64,000 bases of DNA, from contig NZ_LMOG01000022.1 of assembly GCF_001423495.1 (NCBI RefSeq), positions 62,001-126,000 of the forward strand, in the 5' to 3' direction. Every line of letters starts with the position of its first letter. The first letter of the stretch is position 1. Source of the stretch: Xanthomonas sp. Leaf131. GTDB taxonomy: Bacteria > Pseudomonadota > Gammaproteobacteria > Xanthomonadales > Xanthomonadaceae. Positions 1 through 9,022 of the stretch are shown in pieces. The position numbers were made by a program, and so were the translations under genes. The notes under the pieces were generated by a model. The model searched no databases. It saw only the letters and a program-made list of their open reading frames with translations, and was not told where the DNA came from.

Positions 1-488
1 AACGAAAAACTGAAATTGGGCTTGGTGACCTCGATCCCGCCATGCACATGCGAGCCCACCCCCACGGTGATATCGCCGTTAACGGTCTCGATACCCTTGC
101 CGAGCTCGGTTTCCACCAGACCGATACTGCCGTTGACGGTTTCCACGCCGCCGCTGATCTGGCTGCCACGCTCCACCAGGATGCTGCCGTTGACCGTTTC
201 CAGCCCGCCGGACACCACCACCTTCTGACCCAGGCTGATCGCACCATTGACGGTGGACACCCCACCGGTGCGCGCGCGCGCGCCGATCTGGATGCTGCCG
301 TTGACCGTTTCCACGCTCTTGGTCTGCGCACCGGCGCCAATTTCGATAGAGCCGTTGACGGTGTCCAGGGCGCCGTAGGATTGGCCAGCCTCGGCGCTGA
401 TGCGGCCGTTGACCTTGCTGATGTCCTCGTTGGCCCAGGCGCTTGTGCAGGCCAGGGACAACACCAGGAGAAGATGCTGGGACTTCAT
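1..488 (-). CDS. Secreted TVNG-repeat protein (partial, C-terminus off the window)
   Basis: Reading leftwards from an ATG at 488 the frame stays open to the window edge (162 codons). It begins with a short signal peptide (MKSQHLLLVLSLACTSAWA) and then consists of repeats of about 18-20 residues, each containing a K/T-VNG-x-I core (KVNGRI, TVNGSI, TVNGAI, TVNGDI); at least seven copies are visible. Such V-N-G-x-I ladders are typical of beta-strand repeat proteins related to the DUF4097/putative adhesin class, so a right-handed beta-helix outside the inner membrane is likely. The function is unknown. It is divergent from the EnvC-like gene with about 97 bp between the starts. Confidence 0.75.
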   Translation of the reverse strand, partial: MKSQHLLLVLSLACTSAWANEDISKVNGRISAEAGQSYGALDTVNGSIEIGAGAQTKSVETVNGSIQIGARARTGGVSTVNGAISLGQKVVVSGGLETVNGSILVERGSQISGGVETVNGSIGLVETELGKGIETVNGDITVGVGSHVHGGIEVTKPNFSFS

Positions 489-585
489 GCTGAACCTCGC
501 GCGGCGGCGGCTATCTGGGGCGTGGCGGTGATCACACCATGCTTGGCTACAATCGCGCACCTGCCTGAAGTCACTGGACCATTCG

Positions 586-1908
586 TTGCCCCCTTCGCCC
601 GCACCGCTGTCGCGCCTGCCGCTCGCCCCCGCCACCGGCCGCTCACGTGCGTGGCTGGCAGCGGCCATGCTGGCTTGTGCGCTGCTGGCTTGCACACTGC
701 TCGGCAGCGCCAGTGCGAGCGCGCAAAGCCAGCGCGAGACCGAGCGCAAACTGCAGCAGTTGCGCGATGAGCTCAAGACCATCAGCGCTGACCGCCGCGA
801 GCTGGAAGGCAAGCGCGGCACCGCCGCCCAGCAGTTGCGCCAGGCCGATGAAAAAGTGGCCAAGACCGCACGCGCGTTGAGCGAGACCGAAGCGGCGATG
901 CGCGAGCAGCAACAGCACCTGGGCACGCTGCAGCAGGAGCGCGCGCAGCTGCAGCGCGGCCTGCAAACCCAGCGCGTGCAGCTGGCAGCGCTGTTGCGCG
1001 CCGCCGATCAGGTTGGGCGCAATGCGCCGTTGAAGGTGCTGTTGTCGCAGGACACCGTCAGCGATGCCACGCGCATGCTGGCCGACCATCGTTACGTACA
1101 GAACGCGCGTGCGCAGCGCATCCAGGCCTTGACCACGCAGCTGGATGCCTTGGCGAAGGTGGAACAGGACATTGCCAGCCGCCGTCAGGCACTGGATGCC
1201 GCACGTGCACAGCAAAAAGCGCAGGCCTCTTCGCTGCAGAAGGATCGCTCGCAGCAGGCGGTCACCGTCGCGCAGCTGGACGACCGCTACAAACAGCGCG
1301 CCGAACGCGAAAAAGCCCTGGGCCAGGACGCCAAGTCGCTGGAACAGTTGCTCGCCAATCTGCGCGCCGCCGCCGCCAAGGCCGAAGCCGAACGCCGCGC
1401 GGCCGCCAAGCGCGCCGCTGCCGAAGCGGCGGCACAGGCCAAACGCGCCAAGACCGATCGCCCCGAGCGTCCCGACCGGCCGGGCAAGACGCCGCCCAAG
1501 GTCATCGCCAGTGCGCCGGCACCCAAGGTCGGTGGGCTGAGCTGGCCGGTGTCGGGCAATTTGCTGGCCCGCTTCAACGCCACCTTGCCGGATGGCCACA
1601 CCAGCAAGGGCGTGCTGATCGGCGCGCCCAAGGGCAGCACCGTCAGCGCAGTGGCCGATGGCACGGTGGTGTTCTCCGACTGGATGACCGGCTACGGCAT
1701 GATCCTGATCGTGGACCACGGCAACGGCTACATGAGCCTGTACGCGCACAACGACACCTTGCTGCGCGACGCCGGCGCATCGATCAAGCGCGGCGAGGCG
1801 GTGGCCAAGGTCGGTAGCTCGGGCGGGCAGGGCGTGCCGGCGTTGTACTTCGAACTACGTCGCAACGGGCAGCCGGTGGATCCATCGAGCTGGTTGCAAC
1901 GGCGCTGA
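586..1908 (+). CDS. EnvC-like M23-family murein hydrolase activator
   Basis: A 440-residue protein with an N-terminal hydrophobic segment ending in ASASAQS (signal peptide), a long charged coiled coil at about 50-310 rich in Q/R/E/A, a K/R/P linker, and a C-terminal M23/LytM domain (about 325-438, motifs GVLIGAPKGSTVSAVADG and YMSLYAHN). EnvC proteins act in the periplasm to activate amidases that split septal peptidoglycan; most lack the full zinc set. The first candidate start is a TTG at 586; the in-frame ATG at 667 would fall inside the signal peptide, so the TTG is preferred. A TACAAT sequence at about 546 could be its -10 element. The S41 protease follows, a common pairing. Confidence 0.85.
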   Translation: MPPSPAPLSRLPLAPATGRSRAWLAAAMLACALLACTLLGSASASAQSQRETERKLQQLRDELKTISADRRELEGKRGTAAQQLRQADEKVAKTARALSETEAAMREQQQHLGTLQQERAQLQRGLQTQRVQLAALLRAADQVGRNAPLKVLLSQDTVSDATRMLADHRYVQNARAQRIQALTTQLDALAKVEQDIASRRQALDAARAQQKAQASSLQKDRSQQAVTVAQLDDRYKQRAEREKALGQDAKSLEQLLANLRAAAAKAEAERRAAAKRAAAEAAAQAKRAKTDRPERPDRPGKTPPKVIASAPAPKVGGLSWPVSGNLLARFNATLPDGHTSKGVLIGAPKGSTVSAVADGTVVFSDWMTGYGMILIVDHGNGYMSLYAHNDTLLRDAGASIKRGEAVAKVGSSGGQGVPALYFELRRNGQPVDPSSWLQRR

Positions 1909-2235
1909 GTGCAGGGTGCGGAGAGCCGCGCGCTGCCGCCTCCCGGTGACCGGGCGTGCATGGCGTGAAGCGACCAACCAGGCGCCCCTCAGGGAACCGG
2001 GACAACATGCTCGCGCAGCCATCGGGCGAGCGGTGGCGGTGCGGTATCGCTCAAGCCCGGCAGCGCGTCTGGGTGCGTCATCGCCGTCTTGATGTGCACC
2101 GCACAGCGACGCCACCGCGCTTGTACCTGCGCAGCTGCGGCCGACAACGGCAATTCAACGCGGATTTACCGCTGCTTCGCGCATAATCCAGACAGCGCCG
2201 CGCTGTGGGGCGTCTTCTCTCTTCCGGAGTGCTTC
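1909..2235. other. Intergenic region between envC-like and S41 protease genes
   Basis: About 330 bp with no convincing gene; short open frames here have no recognisable product and no ribosome binding site. No terminator hairpin with a T run is visible. Any promoter for the protease should lie near the right end, where a CATAAT sequence occurs around 2183. Confidence 0.4.
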
Positions 2236-3744
2236 ATGCGCGTAGCTGTCCTGTCCGTTGCCCTGTCGCTGGCCTTGTTCGCGTCGCCCGGTTGGGCACA
2301 GAAGGCCGGCCCCGCCGCCGTCCAGGCCACCGCGGACGATCCGGAAGCCAACGAAGCCGCCGTGTCCAAGGTGCCGCTGGAGGAGATCCGCCGCTTCGTG
2401 GCGGTCTACAACGCGGTCAAGCAGGCCTACGTGGATCCGGTCGAGGACAAGAAGCTGATGCATGCCGCCGTGCGTGGCCTGCTCTCGGATCTGGATCCGC
2501 ACAGCACCTATTTCGACAAGGAAGACGCCGAGGCCTTCGACGAACAGGCCAATGGCGCCTACGACGGCATCGGTGTGGAACTGCTGCAGCAGCAGGACAA
2601 CACGCTCAAGGTGATCGCACCGATCGACGACACCCCGGCCGCGCGCGCCGGCATCCGCGCCGGAGATGTGATCGTGGCCATCGACGGCAAGCCGATCGAT
2701 GCCAGCAAGGCGATGGAGCCGCTGCGTGGCGAATCCGGCAGCAAGGTCGTGCTGACCATCGTGCGCGACAAGACGCCCAAGCCGTTCGACGTCACCCTGC
2801 AACGCGAGACCATCCGCGTGGCCAGCGTGCGCAGCAAGGTCCTGGAACCGGGCTATGGCTACATCCGCATCAGCACCTTCCAGGCCGACACCGGCGCCGA
2901 TTTCCAGAAGAATCTCAAGCAGTTGCAGGCCGCCGGCAAGTTGCGCGGCCTGGTGCTGGATCTGCGCAGCAATCCGGGCGGCCTGCTGACTGCCGCGGTG
3001 CAGGTGGCCGACGATCTGCTCGACAAGGGCAACATCGTCAGCACGCGCGGGCGCATTTCCATCAGCGATGCCAAGTTCGACGCCACCCCCGGCGATCTGC
3101 TCGGCGGGGTGCCGGTGATCGTGCTGGTGGACGCCGGCTCGGCCAGCGCCTCGGAAGTGCTGGCCGGCGCGCTGCGCGACAACCAGCGTGCGCGCATCAT
3201 CGGCAGCCGTACCTTCGGCAAGGGTTCGGTGCAGACCGTGCTGCCGCTGGACAACGGCGACTCGGTCAAGCTCACCACCGCGCGCTATTACACGCCCAGC
3301 GGCAAGTCGATCCAGGCCAGCGGCATCGTGCCGGAAGTGCTGCTCACCCCCGAACCGCAGCCCGGCGACGCCGATCTGCCGGCCAGTCTGACCGACTACA
3401 GCGAAGCCACCTTGCCGGGCCATCTGCGTGGCGATGCCGAAGGCGAAGAGGGCTACAGCGCCGGCGACGTGCTGCCGGGCGATGGCCCGATCGCTGCTGC
3501 ATTGGCCGAACTCAAGCAGCCTGGCTCGGCCGCCAAGGCGCAAGCCGCACGCAAGGCCAAGGCGCAGGCAGCGCAGAAGGCCAAGGCCGCCAAGACTGCG
3601 GCCGAGCCCAAGCCGGCAGCAACGGGACCGGCGACCGGCGACAAGCCCAAGGCCGCCGAGCCAGCCGAGAAGGCCAAGCCTGCCACCCCGGCCCAACCGG
3701 CTGCGCCTGCGGACAAGCCCAAGCCGGCCGACCCGGTCAAGTAA
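2236..3744 (+). CDS. S41 family C-terminal processing peptidase
   Basis: A 502-residue serine protease of the CtpA/Prc family, acting in the periplasm on C-terminal tails of exported proteins. The ATG at 2236 is chosen because it is preceded by CCGGAG and opens a clean signal peptide (MRVAVLSVALSLALFASPGWAQ); the frame is open further upstream, but without these signals. A PDZ domain lies at about 105-185 (YDGIGVELL, ARAGIRAGDVIVAIDG). The catalytic Ser-Lys pair is visible: GSASASE with Ser304 and FGKGSVQ with Lys329, at the usual 25-residue spacing. The last 90 residues are a low-complexity Lys/Ala/Pro tail, probably disordered. Confidence 0.93.
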   Translation: MRVAVLSVALSLALFASPGWAQKAGPAAVQATADDPEANEAAVSKVPLEEIRRFVAVYNAVKQAYVDPVEDKKLMHAAVRGLLSDLDPHSTYFDKEDAEAFDEQANGAYDGIGVELLQQQDNTLKVIAPIDDTPAARAGIRAGDVIVAIDGKPIDASKAMEPLRGESGSKVVLTIVRDKTPKPFDVTLQRETIRVASVRSKVLEPGYGYIRISTFQADTGADFQKNLKQLQAAGKLRGLVLDLRSNPGGLLTAAVQVADDLLDKGNIVSTRGRISISDAKFDATPGDLLGGVPVIVLVDAGSASASEVLAGALRDNQRARIIGSRTFGKGSVQTVLPLDNGDSVKLTTARYYTPSGKSIQASGIVPEVLLTPEPQPGDADLPASLTDYSEATLPGHLRGDAEGEEGYSAGDVLPGDGPIAAALAELKQPGSAAKAQAARKAKAQAAQKAKAAKTAAEPKPAATGPATGDKPKAAEPAEKAKPATPAQPAAPADKPKPADPVK

Positions 3745-4221
3745 TCCGGCCACAGCGCGGCGGGTGCACCATGCCCGCTGCGTACTTGGCGCGATCGATG
3801 CGCGCTGGCACTGCAACGCCATCTGCCGGCACACCTCGATCGCAGGCCCGGCGCTACTGGCCGATATCGATGCGTTGCAAAGCGCCTATGTCGCGAATCC
3901 GGTCGCCGCAGCACTGGCCAGCTTCAACGTCGGACAACGCGTTGTGTCAAAGCACAGATGCGTTTGTAGGAGCGCCCCTGGTCGCGAGAAGCATTCCCGA
4001 ACGTGGCACAGCACACGTCCAAACCGCGCCCCAGCGACATGCACGGTGCGATCGAGCAAGGCCTCTTGGTTGCACGCCCGTCATCACGAGTCGCGATACA
4101 GCCGCTGTTTTCGAAGCGCGACACTGCGCGAGCAAGCGTTGCGAAAATCCCGGCACAAGCAGAACACCGCGCGTGAACAAACTCGCACGCGCGTCCTCGA
4201 CATCGTCTGCTCGCCCAACCG
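3745..4221. other. Intergenic region with one copy of a GTAGGAGCG repeat
   Basis: About 475 bp between the S41 protease and the convergent hydroxyacid dehydrogenase. No gene is recognised. The first 170 bp keep codon-like composition in one frame (peptide fragment ADIDALQSAYVANPVAAALA) and could be the remnant of a coding region, but no start or family can be assigned. A GTAGGAGCG-type repeat element lies at about 3965-3990. Confidence 0.4.
3965..3990. repeat. GTAGGAGCG-type interspersed repeat (half copy)
   Basis: The sequence TGTAGGAGCGCCCCTGG followed by TCGCGA resembles one arm of the large palindrome at 41852-41919 (TGTAGGAGCG, variable GC stretch, CGCGA). The opposing arm is not present here, so this is a single half-unit. 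Confidence 0.5.
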
Positions 4222-5208
4222 CTATCGCGCGATCGTCAACGCTTCCGGATTGACCAGATTGCGCGGCGTACCCGCAGCGAACGCCAGCACATTGTCGAAC
4301 GCCGCTTCGAAGTACAGCGCGTAGCTGTCGCGTTCCACATAGCCCAGATGCGGCGTGGCCAACACGCGCGGATGCTGCAGCAACGCATCGCGCGCATCCA
4401 GCACCGGTTCGCGTTCGAACACATCCACCGCCGCCTGCGCGGGCCGGCCGGCATCCAGTGCAGCCAGCAACGCACCCGGCGCGATCAACTCGGCGCGGCT
4501 GGTGTTGACCAGCAAAGCATCCGGGCGCATGCGCGCCAGATCCTGCGCAGTGACGTCATGGCGGGTCTGCGCGCTCAGGCGCCGATGCAGCGACAGCACA
4601 TCGCTACGTTCGAACAGGTCCTGCCGGCTGGCGGCGACCTCGAAGCCATCGCGCGCGGCCTGCGCGCACGACGCGTCACCGCCCCACACCAACACCTGCA
4701 TGCCGAAGGCACGCCCGAAGCCGGCCACGCGCTGGCCGATCCGCCCATAACTCCAGATGCCCAGGGTGCGCCCGTGCAGCACGCGTCCCAACCCGGGATC
4801 GCCCAGTGCCTGCCAGCGGCCCTGATGCAGCGCGCGCTGGTACTCGCCCAGGCGGCGGCTGGCCGACAGGATCAAAGCCCAGGTCAATTCGGCCGGCGCC
4901 ACCGGCGAGCCCACGCCCTCGGCCACCGCCACCCCGAACTCGGTGCACGCGGCGACATCCACATGCGCGCCCACCCGTCCGGTCTGACTGATCAACTTGA
5001 GCCGCGGCAACCGCCGCAGCAGCGTGGCATCCACGCGGGTACGCTCGCGTATCAGCACCAGCGCATCGGCTTCCACCAGCCGCTGCGCCCATTCGTTGGG
5101 ATCGGTGGCCAGCGCACCCAACACCTGCACATCGTGCCCCTGCAACCGCTGCAGGCACGGCAACTGGCGGACGGCGCCCTGGTAATCGTCGGGCACCAGG
5201 ATGCGCAT
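4222..5208 (-). CDS. D-2-hydroxyacid dehydrogenase family protein
   Basis: A 328-residue NAD(P)-dependent oxidoreductase of the D-isomer 2-hydroxyacid dehydrogenase family (phosphoglycerate dehydrogenase-like), reducing 2-oxo acids or oxidising 2-hydroxy acids in the cytoplasm. The nucleotide-binding turn reads GIWSYGRIGQRVAGFG at about 145-160, a variant of GxGxxG. The catalytic triad motifs are present: VNTSRAEL (Arg), VFEREP (Glu) and TPHLGY (His). The frame remains open 327 bp upstream, but the start at 5208 gives the proper MRILVPDDYQGAV N-terminus. Its ATG overlaps the stop of the upstream DUF1820 gene by one base (TGATG), implying translational coupling. The substrate is unknown. Confidence 0.85.
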   Translation of the reverse strand: MRILVPDDYQGAVRQLPCLQRLQGHDVQVLGALATDPNEWAQRLVEADALVLIRERTRVDATLLRRLPRLKLISQTGRVGAHVDVAACTEFGVAVAEGVGSPVAPAELTWALILSASRRLGEYQRALHQGRWQALGDPGLGRVLHGRTLGIWSYGRIGQRVAGFGRAFGMQVLVWGGDASCAQAARDGFEVAASRQDLFERSDVLSLHRRLSAQTRHDVTAQDLARMRPDALLVNTSRAELIAPGALLAALDAGRPAQAAVDVFEREPVLDARDALLQHPRVLATPHLGYVERDSYALYFEAAFDNVLAFAAGTPRNLVNPEALTIAR

Positions 5209-5528
5209 CAGCGCGGTTTGGTCGGCAGCGGGAACGGCGTGACCACCTTGTCGCCGGTGGTGGCATCGCGGATCACCGACTGGCCTTTCTTCTCGACTTC
5301 CTCGATCCGCACGATGCTCTGCATCGGCAAGTGCAACGTCTTGGTATTGCCGAACTCTTCGCGCAACCGTTCTTCGGTGGGATCCACCACCAACCCGTCG
5401 TGCACGTCGAACACCAGCTCGCCGATCTGGTTGAAGCCCCACAGATGGCTGCTGGTGACCTGCTGCGCGTAAAGCTCGTACACCTTGCCATGATTGAGGA
5501 AGGTGACTTTGTACAAAGGTTTGGACAT
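5208..5528 (-). CDS. DUF1820 family protein
   Basis: A 106-residue soluble protein starting MSKPLYKVTFLNHGKVYELYA. The length and conserved GFNQIGELVFD and VDPTEERLREEF segments fit the gammaproteobacterial DUF1820 family, of unknown function. The start at 5528 is preferred over an upstream in-frame ATG whose extra residues are non-homologous and Arg/Cys-rich. The gene is first in a two-gene unit with the hydroxyacid dehydrogenase. Confidence 0.8.
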   Translation of the reverse strand: MSKPLYKVTFLNHGKVYELYAQQVTSSHLWGFNQIGELVFDVHDGLVVDPTEERLREEFGNTKTLHLPMQSIVRIEEVEKKGQSVIRDATTGDKVVTPFPLPTKPR

Positions 5529-5629
5529 GCGGCAATTATAGGCGCGCCGCAGCGCAGCGCAGCGCAACGGCTAGCGCGAGCGTCGCGACACTGCATCGCC
5601 AAAGCGCATCGGCCACGAGTCGCGCCGTG

Positions 5630-6322
5630 CTAGAACCCGTGGCGCTTGCGCAGCCGCCGCGCGATCGCCGCACGCACGTACAGCCCATACACGATGCCGA
5701 ACACGAACCCGGCGATATGCGCCGACCACGCCACCATGCCGAAGGCCGGGCCGATGTAGGCGAATACCACCTGCAGCATCGCCCACACCCCGATCAGCAA
5801 CGGCGCCGGCACCCGGATGAATTCCAGAAACACCCCCAGCGGCAGCACCACGCCCAGCTTGGCGCCGGGAAACAGCGCCAGATAGGTGCCGATCAACGCC
5901 GACACCGCGCCCGAGGCACCGATGATCACCCGGTCCGGCGTGCCGATCGCAAAGATCGCCGCCAGGTTGGAGGCCGCGCCACCAACCAGGAACAACAGCA
6001 GCAAGCGCCACGGCCCGAGGATCCGTTCGGCCGGTAGCCCGAAGATCAGCAGGAACACCAGGTTGCCGAGCAGGTGCGACCAGTCGGCATGCAGGAACAG
6101 CGCGGTGAACAGCCGCAGCACGCTGCCGTCGCGCAGGGTCGCCCACCAATCGCCCAGATTGGAGACGCCACTGGAGAGCGCGCCCCAGTCCAGCCACAGC
6201 GTATTGCGCGCTTCGCCCGGCCGGCTGATCGACCAGAGATAGGCCAACCAGACGGTTGCGAACAACAACGGCACCGCCCAGCGCGGGGTGGGTTTCTTGC
6301 GGGAGGGGAGAGAGACGAACAT
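5630..6322 (-). CDS. Rhomboid family intramembrane serine protease
   Basis: A 230-residue polytopic inner-membrane protein with about six hydrophobic segments. The rhomboid catalytic dyad is visible: GASGAVSA with Ser137 and AHIAGFVFG with His202; HADWSHLLGN at 78-87 is the conserved L1/TM2 motif. Rhomboids cleave single-pass membrane substrates within the bilayer. Substrates are not predictable here. The gene stands alone, divergent from the FadL-type porin. Confidence 0.88.
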   Translation of the reverse strand: MFVSLPSRKKPTPRWAVPLLFATVWLAYLWSISRPGEARNTLWLDWGALSSGVSNLGDWWATLRDGSVLRLFTALFLHADWSHLLGNLVFLLIFGLPAERILGPWRLLLLFLVGGAASNLAAIFAIGTPDRVIIGASGAVSALIGTYLALFPGAKLGVVLPLGVFLEFIRVPAPLLIGVWAMLQVVFAYIGPAFGMVAWSAHIAGFVFGIVYGLYVRAAIARRLRKRHGF

Positions 6323-6398
6323 CGGAGTGGCACTCTAGCGGGTTCACGGTGCTGAACCCATCCCTAACCTGTCCAGCCGGCCAAAACGCACTTCGTTA

Positions 6399-6426
6399 TT
6401 GTTCGGTTAATTCTCGTGGTTATACT
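6399..6426 (+). promoter_or_regulatory. Candidate sigma-70 promoter of the FadL-type gene
   Basis: TTGTTC at 6399-6404 and TATACT at 6421-6426, separated by 16 bp, lie about 115 bp upstream of the porin start. The -10 is a good match; the -35 matches only TTG. Confidence 0.35.
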
Positions 6427-6541
6427 GCGTACGGCGTCGTATGTCGGGGGGGGGTCTCCGGCGCGCTCCAGCCGCTAGTTGGCGCTGGGCGCGGGCGCTG
6501 TACCGACCACTGCAGTCTTTTTATCCGGAGAGCAACAACTT

Positions 6542-7882
6542 ATGTCTACCGCTTCCACTCTCAGCCGCGCCACCCTGTTGGCCGTTGGTATCGCCGGCGT
6601 GCTGGCCGTTGGCCAGGCCCACGGCGCCGCCTTCCAGCTGAAGGAAAACAGCGCCAAGGGTCTTGGCCGCGCCTTCGCCGGTTCCGGCAGCGCCCCCGAT
6701 GACGCCTCGATCATGGTCAACAACCCGGCCGGCATGCGCCAGCTCGACGGTCGCCTGTTCCAGGCCGACGTCAGCGCCATCCACTTCTCGGCCAAGTTCC
6801 AGCCCGACACCGCCACCTACGCCAACGGCGCCCCGGTTTCCGGCGGCAACGGCGGCGATGCCGGCATGATCGCGCCGGTCCCGGCGATGTACTTCCACGT
6901 GCCGTTCGGCGAGAACGACAACATGCACCTGGGTACCTCGCTGACCGTGCCGTTTGGCTTCAAGACCGACTACGACCGCGACTGGGTCGGCCGCTACCAC
7001 GGCACCAAGACCGAGCTGCAGGCGATCGACTTCAACGTCGCCTTCTCCTACGACGTAAACCCGTACGTGTCGTTCGGCGCGTCGGTGTTTGCCGAGCGTC
7101 TGGACATCGACCTGGCCAACGCAGTGGATTTCGGCAGCATCCTGGCCGCCCGCCGCGTGCCGGGCTTTGCGCCGGGCAGCGCCGATGGTTACTCGCGCAT
7201 CAAGGGCAACAGCACAGAAGTGGGCTTCACCCTCGGTGGCTTGTTCAGCATCGATGAGAACACCCACATCGGCTTCAGCTACCGCTCGGAAGTGGAGCAC
7301 AAGATCACCGACGGCGATGCCGACTTCACCACGCCGGGCAATGCCGCCAGCGTGCTGGCTTTCGCCGCGCCAGGTACCTTCGTCGACACCAAGGGCCGCG
7401 CCACGGTCAAGCTGCCGGCCAGCGCCACCGCCAGCTTCACCCACAACGTGAACGAGCAGTGGTCGATCATGGCCGACGTCACCCGCACCGCCTGGAGCAA
7501 GTTCGACCAGGTGACGGTGGACTTTGCCTCCAACCAGCCCGACAGCGTGCTGGACTTCTCCTACCGCGACACCACCTTCGCCTCGATCGGTGCCGACTAC
7601 CGCATGAGCGAGAGCCTGACCCTGCGTGGCGGCCTGGCGTACGACCAGACCCCGACCACTGCCGAACACCGCGACGTGCGCGTGCCGGATGCGAGCCGCA
7701 AGTGGCTCTCGCTGGGTCTGAGCTGGCGTCCGTCGGACAAGGCCGAGTACAACTTCGGCTACACGCACCTGTTCACCAGCGACCCGACCAGCGACACCCG
7801 CAGCGCCACCGGCGACCGTCTGGCGGGTAGTTACGAGGTGCAGGGCAATATCCTGGCTGCTTCGATCAACTACAAGTTCTGA
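6542..7882 (+). CDS. FadL/OmpP1-type outer-membrane transporter
   Basis: A 446-residue outer-membrane beta-barrel of the FadL/TodX family, which imports long-chain fatty acids and other hydrophobic compounds. It has a signal peptide cleaved near GQAHGAAFQLKENSAKGLG; the N-terminal AAFQL-x-E-x-S-x-KGLG-RAFAG and NNPAGMR motifs are the family hallmark (hatch domain). The chain ends in Phe (ASINYKF), as expected for BAM-assembled barrels. The ATG at 6542 follows CCGGAGAG at about 6525. A strong terminator follows. Confidence 0.92.
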   Translation: MSTASTLSRATLLAVGIAGVLAVGQAHGAAFQLKENSAKGLGRAFAGSGSAPDDASIMVNNPAGMRQLDGRLFQADVSAIHFSAKFQPDTATYANGAPVSGGNGGDAGMIAPVPAMYFHVPFGENDNMHLGTSLTVPFGFKTDYDRDWVGRYHGTKTELQAIDFNVAFSYDVNPYVSFGASVFAERLDIDLANAVDFGSILAARRVPGFAPGSADGYSRIKGNSTEVGFTLGGLFSIDENTHIGFSYRSEVEHKITDGDADFTTPGNAASVLAFAAPGTFVDTKGRATVKLPASATASFTHNVNEQWSIMADVTRTAWSKFDQVTVDFASNQPDSVLDFSYRDTTFASIGADYRMSESLTLRGGLAYDQTPTTAEHRDVRVPDASRKWLSLGLSWRPSDKAEYNFGYTHLFTSDPTSDTRSATGDRLAGSYEVQGNILAASINYKF

Positions 7883-8211
7883 TCGACGCTTCCCGGTACG
7901 CGTGATGAAAAACCCCGCTTCGGCGGGGTTTTTCTTTGGCGATCGTGCACACGCATACAGCCGTGCACAACGCATTGCCAGCGCGCAGCATGTCATCGTC
8001 ATTGCGCATCGACAGACACCGCGCCATGCGGCGTTTCCACGCTCGGCTCTGGCATCCACTTGCGCTGCTTACGCGCGAAACACGCAAGGCAGGCGGCGTG
8101 CATCGACCACCGCCATTGCGCGCGCGATGTGGCGTGGCGACGCGATCTACGTGCAGGTGCAATCGCGGCACCGAGTGTGCAGGGCGCTGTCGAGGTTGCT
8201 ATCGTCACGGC
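7883..8211. other. Intergenic region downstream of the FadL-type gene
   Basis: About 330 bp. Apart from the terminator at its left end, it holds no recognisable gene; the frame of the following oxygenase is open through it but lacks a plausible start or conserved residues before 8212. Confidence 0.4.
7908..7934 (+). terminator. Rho-independent terminator of the FadL-type gene
   Basis: Hairpin ACCCCGC-TTC-GCGGGGT followed by TTTTTC, with an A run before it, so it may work in both directions. Confidence 0.9.
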
Positions 8212-8904
8212 ATGGACCAACCCGACTTCATCCAGATCACCGACCACGCGGTGTCGCGCGAAGATTGCGCCGCCATCGTGAACCGCATGCGCGCCAGCCA
8301 GCAGCTGCAACCGGGGCGCGTGGGCAGCGGGGTGTTTCCCGAACTCAAGCACAGCCGCGATCTGCGCATCAGCGGCGTAGCCGAATGGGCGGAAGTGGAA
8401 AACCGCCTGCAACAAGCGGTGTTCGAAGGCCTGCTCAGCTATCTGCGGCGCTATCCGCAAGCACTGATCTCGCCGCTGATGCTGCAGGTCACCACCGCCG
8501 ACGGCAGCCCGCATCGCCTGGTTGCCGAAGACATCGTGCAGATGAGCGATCAGGCACTGGGCGACCTGGCGCGCACCTGCCTGCGCCCAGCAGCGATCAA
8601 TCTGCAGTGGTACGCCGCCGACCAGGGCGGTTACCCGTATTGGCATTGCGAGCTGTATCCACGCGATGCCAGCGCCGAAACGCTGCACCGCCATCTGCTG
8701 TGGACGCTCTACCTCAACGAGGAGTTCGAACAGGGCGAAACCGAATTCCTGTTCCAGCAGCGCAAGGCCCGCCCACGCACCGGCAGCCTGCTGATCGCCC
8801 CCACCGCCTTCACCCACACCCACCGCGGCAACCGCCCGGTCGGCGGCGACAAGTTCATTGCGACGAGCTGGATTTTGTTTCAGTCGGCGCAGGCGCTGTA
8901 CGGC

Positions 8905-8913
<9 letters not shown>
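8212..8913 (+). CDS. 2OG-Fe(II) oxygenase superfamily protein
   Basis: A 233-residue protein resembling prolyl-4-hydroxylase-like 2-oxoglutarate/Fe(II) dioxygenases. The candidate iron ligands are H-x-E in YWHCELYP and the distal His in FTHTHRGNRPVGG, with the following Arg placed to bind 2-oxoglutarate. The LYLNEEFEQGETEF segment is a family signature strand. The start at 8212 gives MDQPDFIQITDHAVSREDC; the frame is open further upstream but without similarity. The substrate is unknown. It ends at a repeat region shared with the convergent radical SAM gene. Confidence 0.8.
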
Positions 8914-9020
<107 letters not shown>

Positions 9021-9022
9021 CC

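Noticed and set aside
2155..3834. Long antisense frame of 559 residues opposite the S41 protease
   Set aside because: Its residues are Arg/Gly/His-rich and repetitive, as expected from GC-rich codon bias of the real gene on the other strand; no start signal or known domain.
3770..3940. Possible gene fragment after the S41 protease
   Set aside because: The composition is codon-like, but there is no start, family match or continuation, so it is noted only as a region.
6446..6454. Run of nine G as a phase-variation tract
   Set aside because: It lies in the leader, outside any coding frame and upstream of a normal start; it might affect expression, but nothing in the sequence supports it.
6521..8059. 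Antisense frame of 512 residues under the FadL-type gene
   Set aside because: It is low complexity and crosses the terminator; the FadL motifs on the plus strand are decisive.
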